Origin: Flavobacterium sp. HJ-32-4
Lineage (GTDB): Bacteria; Bacteroidota; Bacteroidia; Flavobacteriales; Flavobacteriaceae
Reading direction: 5' to 3'
DNA length: 64,000 nucleotides
Assembly (NCBI RefSeq): GCF_022532105.1
Contig: NZ_CP092832.1
Span: 2,509,001 to 2,573,000 of the forward strand
Position numbers and translations under genes: made by a program. The notes beneath the pieces were generated by a model that was not told where the DNA came from, searched no databases, and saw only the letters and a list, made by a program, of their open reading frames with translations. How positions within the stretch are numbered: position 1 is the first letter of the stretch; each line of letters opens with the position of its first letter. This document shows positions 60,006 to 64,000 of this stretch, piece after piece.

Positions 60006-62813
60006 TTACAACCATTTCCGGGTAAACAGCGTAAACAGGATTTTCGGATTGAGCGTGAGCATAATCCGGACACGCTGTTCATACCCTTTTTGGGCGATTT
60101 CCCATCCGTTATTGGAGTAGACCGGGAAATAGAGTTCGAAGTAGTCTGTCACCAGGTTCAACCGAATCCCGCTGTCATAGACAAATTGCGTCGGGATGCC
60201 CTCGTTTTTCACAAAACCGATATCGCCGTAGGCTTCGATCCAGTTCCAGATGTTGAAGCTGACGTTGGCCGTGGTCAGCCATTTGTTGGCGTAAGGTGTA
60301 TCCAGTATCGATTTGAAGCCTCCTTCCGCAATGATGATCTGGCGACTGAAGAAGCCGCTGGTTTCCGAACGTCCGTAATACTCGAAGTCGAAAAGGTAAT
60401 CGGTCGGACGGTCGAGTGCAAAGCTGAAGAAGTCGGAATCGGTATTGCGATAGAGGAAGGTTCCGGCAAAAAGCCGCAGGTTGAACTGTCTGTTATCATT
60501 GAACAAACGGCGGTAGCCGTATTCCCCGAAAGCTTTCCCGAATTGACCGGAAAACTGTAGGTCGGTGGTAAAGCCGTGGTGACGAATGGTTTCCGTCCTC
60601 GAATCCGTATAGCGGATATTGAGCACGTTGTAGTTGATCGTTTCCTCGTCGGGCAACACGATATTCGATTTTTGCCGGTCGACCATTACGTTGCGGATCA
60701 ACAACAATTGCTGGCGGTTGTCGCGGAACGTACTTGGGCGAAAGCGCATCCAGATGGCGGGATTGAGTTTGGTATACCGGGCGTCGGGCGCGTAGTGGTA
60801 GACCGAACCGGCAAACTGGTACCGGATGTTATAAAGCCGCGAGTCGCGGTTGTTCTGGTTGACAACGAAACTGAAGTTGCCGATCAGCGATTGCTGTTTG
60901 AGCGACCAAATCGGGGTTACGTCGAACATGAAGGGCTTGTCGAGAATGGTGCGGTTGTATACGCGAATCCCGGGCGAGACACCGTCGTAGATATTGAAAA
61001 CAGTGGTGGGAACGTATAATAACTGGTTGTAATGCGGGTTTTCCAAATCCCGGAAAAAGGTGAACTTGAAGGGTTTGTCGCCTAAACGGAAGGGCCGAAG
61101 GGAACGGTAGTTGTTCCGGACATTCATTTCCGGCATTTCGCTTTCGTGGTTGATGGCCAGGCGGTCGGCACCCATTCGTGCCATCGTAAGGGTACTGTCG
61201 GCCTTAATGTCGGTAATCCAGGTTTTGAAGACGACTTTTTTTCCTTTGAGTCCGTAAACCGGCACCGGTGCCACGACATCCGATTTATTGCGAATGGTGA
61301 AGGTGACCGAGTCTTTCGTTTTCTGTGAATCGATGAACTTGTAATCGGCGATTTTGCGGGTGCTCACCATCGTATCAAAGAACCAGTCGACTTTTTTGTT
61401 GGTATGGGTTTCCAATAAGGACCGGAAGCTCGGCGTCGCTCTTTCCGATTGGTTCGCTTCTTTTAAAAACGCGCTAATCGTAGTGGCCAGGTTTTCCGAC
61501 CCTATATACGAGGCAAGATAGCGGAAGTTGAGTCCGGACCGGTATTTCGTCGCGATCTGTTCGTTGAATTTAATCAGGTCATTCTTCGGCTCGCCTGTCG
61601 CCTGGTCGAGGTTCTTTCGTGCCATCAGCATGAAGAAATAGCTGTATTGTTCGTTGAAGGGAAGCTGCGTAATAGTGTAGCCTTTCAGCAACTTACGTTT
61701 CGATACATTCCCCATCATCTTCGCATCCGGATAGAACGCGTCCATATACCGCATCATGGTATACACCTGGATGCCGTCGTAGAGCCAATGGTCTTTTCTC
61801 GGATCGAGTTTGAGCGTATTGCGCAGGTAGGCGTTGAGATAGGTTTTGAGGAATTTGATTTCGTAAACGAAGTCATTCTCAAACGGACTCAAGAATGCCG
61901 GTAACTGGTTGAGTCCGTAAAACGGGTTCCGTTCGTAATCGGCCTGTGACACAACGATGTCGCCATACGGATAGCGTCCGAGGCTGTCGGCTACGAACTG
62001 CGTGATGCGATCGATGATGAGTGCTTTCGATACGGCGTCAACTTTTCGCGCGGCCAGATCAGTCGACACGACACCGGTGCTATTCCGGAACTGTTCGAAA
62101 CGCGTTTGCGCATCCAGCCAAATACCGAATCCTGTACGGGCGCGGCCTTCGAGTTCAAACGATGTGCCGGTACCCCTTACGTCGAGGTCGGAAAACACCC
62201 GCCGTGGTTTTGTGAGCGTTAATGTCAGACGGTAATCGATGGGGGCATTGGCGATATCATCCGTATTTTCATTGCTGTAGCGTACAAAATCGGATCCGTC
62301 GAAACGGGCGGGTGCCAGGAAACAGTCGCGCAGGTAAAAACTGCCGGTGTTGCTGTAGCCAAAATGGGTAAAATCGTCGTTGGGAAGTTTGAGCAGATAC
62401 CGCAAGGAAATCGTCACGCGACCACCGGCCGGCAGGGGAGCGGGGAGGGGTATTTCGATCACATCCGGATGCTCTTTTGACCTACGAAAGGAGACCGCCT
62501 GTCCGGCTATCGTCACTGACAGTTCCGTCGAGCCGCGTTCACGGGCTTTAGACAGGTGGAAACTCCGCACGAACTCATTCGAGAACCGCCGCGCCAAAGG
62601 TGTATCTTTTCCCGAGTAGGCGTGGTTCCAGTCGTTTACTACGATATACGTAAGCGTTTGTCCGGTCGTATTCTCGAAGTCCAGTTCCTGTTCTACCGCC
62701 GCCGTATGTGCGTCCACGTCTATCACGGCTGAAAGCTGCGTGCGGTGTTGGGCCCAGGTTCCAATAGAGGATAGGGTACAGGCAAGCCACACATATAGAT
62801 ACTGCTTTCTCAA
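60006..62813 (-). CDS. Degenerate M1-peptidase-like protein fused to an outer-membrane barrel
   Basis: 935 residues from a TTG start at 62813; no ATG or GTG is available ahead of the signal peptide (KQYLYVWLACTLSSIGTWAQ). Residues about 25-480 follow the M1 aminopeptidase layout (beta domain with LSAVIDVDAHTAAVEQELDF, then a helical domain), but HEXXH is absent; the matching region reads HWLYDGIQVYTMMRYMD and the GxMEN-like site reads FYGLNQLPAF. The C-terminal 400 residues are strands of an outer-membrane barrel (NIRYQFAGSVYHYAPDARYT, FTTDLQFSGQFGKAFGEYGY, ending TLFTRKWL). Proteolysis is unlikely; a binding or chaperone role at the outer membrane is possible. Confidence 0.8.
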   Translation of the reverse strand: MRKQYLYVWLACTLSSIGTWAQHRTQLSAVIDVDAHTAAVEQELDFENTTGQTLTYIVVNDWNHAYSGKDTPLARRFSNEFVRSFHLSKARERGSTELSVTIAGQAVSFRRSKEHPDVIEIPLPAPLPAGGRVTISLRYLLKLPNDDFTHFGYSNTGSFYLRDCFLAPARFDGSDFVRYSNENTDDIANAPIDYRLTLTLTKPRRVFSDLDVRGTGTSFELEGRARTGFGIWLDAQTRFEQFRNSTGVVSTDLAARKVDAVSKALIIDRITQFVADSLGRYPYGDIVVSQADYERNPFYGLNQLPAFLSPFENDFVYEIKFLKTYLNAYLRNTLKLDPRKDHWLYDGIQVYTMMRYMDAFYPDAKMMGNVSKRKLLKGYTITQLPFNEQYSYFFMLMARKNLDQATGEPKNDLIKFNEQIATKYRSGLNFRYLASYIGSENLATTISAFLKEANQSERATPSFRSLLETHTNKKVDWFFDTMVSTRKIADYKFIDSQKTKDSVTFTIRNKSDVVAPVPVYGLKGKKVVFKTWITDIKADSTLTMARMGADRLAINHESEMPEMNVRNNYRSLRPFRLGDKPFKFTFFRDLENPHYNQLLYVPTTVFNIYDGVSPGIRVYNRTILDKPFMFDVTPIWSLKQQSLIGNFSFVVNQNNRDSRLYNIRYQFAGSVYHYAPDARYTKLNPAIWMRFRPSTFRDNRQQLLLIRNVMVDRQKSNIVLPDEETINYNVLNIRYTDSRTETIRHHGFTTDLQFSGQFGKAFGEYGYRRLFNDNRQFNLRLFAGTFLYRNTDSDFFSFALDRPTDYLFDFEYYGRSETSGFFSRQIIIAEGGFKSILDTPYANKWLTTANVSFNIWNWIEAYGDIGFVKNEGIPTQFVYDSGIRLNLVTDYFELYFPVYSNNGWEIAQKGYEQRVRIMLTLNPKILFTLFTRKWL

Positions 62814-62883
62814 AACGACAAACTGACACTTGGAGGATGCGGATCCTCGTAAAAGGTTGGCTCGTGATAGGACGTCACGAACG

Positions 62884-63612
62884 TTAGAAGTTCGGGCTCA
62901 GGGTGTACTTTTTGTAGAAATTGTCGAGTACCTCCACGACTTCTTCCTCTGTGTCGACGATACGGAACAGGTTCATGTCTTCGGGGCTGACCGTCCGAAA
63001 TTTCTCCACCAGTACTGATTGTACCCAATCGAGTAGGCCCTGCCAGTATTCCTTCCCAACCAGAATAACGGGGAATTTTGCCACTTTCTTCGTCTGGATC
63101 AGGGTCAACGCCTCGAACATCTCGTCGAGTGTGCCGAAGCCGCCGGGCATGACGACAAAGCCTTGGGAATACTTTACGAACATGACTTTACGCACGAAGA
63201 AATAATCGAAGTTCAGGTTTTTATCCCGGTCAATATAGGGGTTATAATGCTGCTCAAACGGCAGTTCGATGTTGAGTCCGACCGACGTGCCGCCGCCCTG
63301 ATGGGCCCCTTTGTTGCCGGCTTCCATGATACCCGGGCCGCCGCCGGTAATTACGCCGTAGCCCGCGGCGCTGATTTTATGCGCAATGCGCTCGGCTAAT
63401 TGATAGTAATGATCTTCTGGCTTGGTACGTGCCGATCCGAAAATCGAAACGCAGGGCCCGATCCGTCCCATGGTCTCAAAACCATTTACGAATTCGGCCA
63501 TAATCTTGAAAATCGCCCACGAATCGTTCGTGCGGATTTCCTGCCAGGTTTTTTGTTTCAATCGGTCACGAATGATTTTGTCTTCGTCGTTATCGAAATC
63601 TTCTAAACGCAT
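62884..63612 (-). CDS. LOG-family (TIGR00730) Rossmann-fold protein
   Basis: 242 residues. Family marks: CVSIFGSARTKPEDHYYQLA, YGVITGGGPGIMEAGNKGAH, and the diagnostic PGGFGTLDEMFEALTLIQT. LOG-type proteins hydrolyse nucleoside 5'-monophosphates to base and ribose 5-phosphate; in plants they make active cytokinins, in bacteria they act in nucleotide turnover. The M1-like gene follows on the same strand about 70 bp downstream. Confidence 0.92.
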   Translation of the reverse strand: MRLEDFDNDEDKIIRDRLKQKTWQEIRTNDSWAIFKIMAEFVNGFETMGRIGPCVSIFGSARTKPEDHYYQLAERIAHKISAAGYGVITGGGPGIMEAGNKGAHQGGGTSVGLNIELPFEQHYNPYIDRDKNLNFDYFFVRKVMFVKYSQGFVVMPGGFGTLDEMFEALTLIQTKKVAKFPVILVGKEYWQGLLDWVQSVLVEKFRTVSPEDMNLFRIVDTEEEVVEVLDNFYKKYTLSPNF

Positions 63613-63616
63613 AGTT

Positions 63617-63740
63617 TGTAATTAACAATGAACAATTAACAATGTACGATGAACAATGGTTGGGGGGGGCGCTTAACATCCAAAATTAAGAATCAGCCTC
63701 TATCCTGTTTCCTAACTCCTAATTCCTAATTCCTAATTTT
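63617..63740. repeat. Word repeats AACAATTA and CTAATTC
   Basis: AATTAACAATGAACAATTAAC words fill 63617-63657 and TAATTCCTAATTC words fill about 63708-63738, around a short G-rich run (63660-63670). The spacer separates the LOG gene from the second uvrA and holds no gene. Confidence 0.7.
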
Positions 63741-63754
63741 CCGCCCAAACCCGG

Positions 63755-64000
63755 CTAAGATAACTCTTTTGTCAGAAAACGCGCCGTGTGGCTCTTTTTA
63801 TTTTTGGCTACCTGCTCGGGTGTTCCGACCGCCACCACCTGTCCGCCGCCTTTACCGCCTTCGGGTCCGATATCGATGATATGGTCGGCGAGTTTGATGA
63901 CGTCGAGATTGTGCTCGATGATGAGTACGGTGTTGCCTTTGTCGACGAGTTTGGTGATCACTTCCATCAACACCCGGATGTCTTCGAAGTGGAGACCGGT
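63755..64000 (-). CDS. uvrA: Second excinuclease subunit A, C-terminal end only
   Basis: The frame is open to the window edge; 81 codons are visible. It begins [20 protein letters not shown], continues [20 protein letters not shown] and [20 protein letters not shown], and ends [11 protein letters not shown]. This is the end of the second ATP-binding cassette of UvrA (the H-loop is IEHN). The C-terminus differs clearly from that of the UvrA at 54857, so it is a paralogue, not a duplication. Its SHTARFL ending looks like the canonical UvrA. Confidence 0.9.
   Translation of the reverse strand, partial: TGLHFEDIRVLMEVITKLVDKGNTVLIIEHNLDVIKLADHIIDIGPEGGKGGGQVVAVGTPEQVAKNKKSHTARFLTKELS

Overview
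The window looks like chromosomal DNA of a Flavobacteriia member (Bacteroidota), probably Flavobacterium or a close relative with a fairly GC-rich genome. The evidence is a type IX secretion substrate with a C-terminal sorting domain, a PafA-type alkaline phosphatase, a fused branched-chain 2-oxoacid dehydrogenase E1, DUF4834 and YfhO proteins, a Smr-less MutS2, and Bacteroidota promoters (TTTG near -33, TAnnTTTG near -7) in front of several genes. No rRNA, tRNA, integrase, transposase or CRISPR array was seen.

Layout. 1-3.4 kb: a truncated membrane protein, a small outer-membrane protein, a Crp-like regulator, and a divergent HxlR regulator / NAD(P)-binding protein pair with a perfect inverted repeat between them. 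3.4-9.7 kb: a LexA-like regulator divergent from a translationally coupled imuA-imuB-dnaE2 mutagenesis cassette, with two dyads in the gap. 9.7-25.5 kb: housekeeping genes (Crp-like regulator, PafA, LpxH-like hydrolase, aroC, dicarboxylate symporter, T9SS protein, DCC protein, MutS2, Ung, a tight three-gene run ending in a nucleoside phosphorylase, SUI1, a 2-oxoglutarate oxygenase) and one probable structured RNA. 25.5-31 kb: an accessory, repeat-rich region with a 22-bp minisatellite, 7-bp and 8-bp word arrays, and two 198-bp nested inverted-repeat elements that bracket a DHFR-like gene and an AraC regulator. 31-33.4 kb: branched-chain 2-oxoacid dehydrogenase and a small membrane protein.

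33.4-39.9 kb: a minus-strand signalling operon (receiver-kinase, CHASE3/GAF hybrid kinase, lone receiver, CheR, CheB). The hybrid kinase is split by a -1 frame change exactly at a run of seven A, with its third receiver domain in the second frame. 40.2-42.7 kb: a PAP2 phosphatase overlapping a phosphoethanolamine transferase, probably a lipid A modification pair. 42.8-54.6 kb: a FAD/Rieske oxidoreductase, an alpha-oxoamine synthase (sphingolipid or sulfonolipid type), a GNAT protein with an outer-membrane protein, DUF4834, and a YfhO-glycosyltransferase-flippase run. 54.8-64 kb: DNA repair and stress genes (UvrA, ECF sigma factor with a 47-residue ORF, endonuclease III lacking the Fe-S cysteines, Bcp peroxiredoxin), a degenerate M1-peptidase/beta-barrel fusion, a LOG-family protein, and the C-terminal end of a second UvrA.

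Repair and mutagenesis genes (imuA, imuB, dnaE2, mutS2, ung, uvrA twice, nth) are frequent in this window, but they sit in separate transcription units. The most unusual signals are the A7 frame switch in the hybrid kinase, the twin nested inverted-repeat elements with their word arrays, and the two candidate operators. Functions are inferred from motifs and family knowledge; no database search was run.
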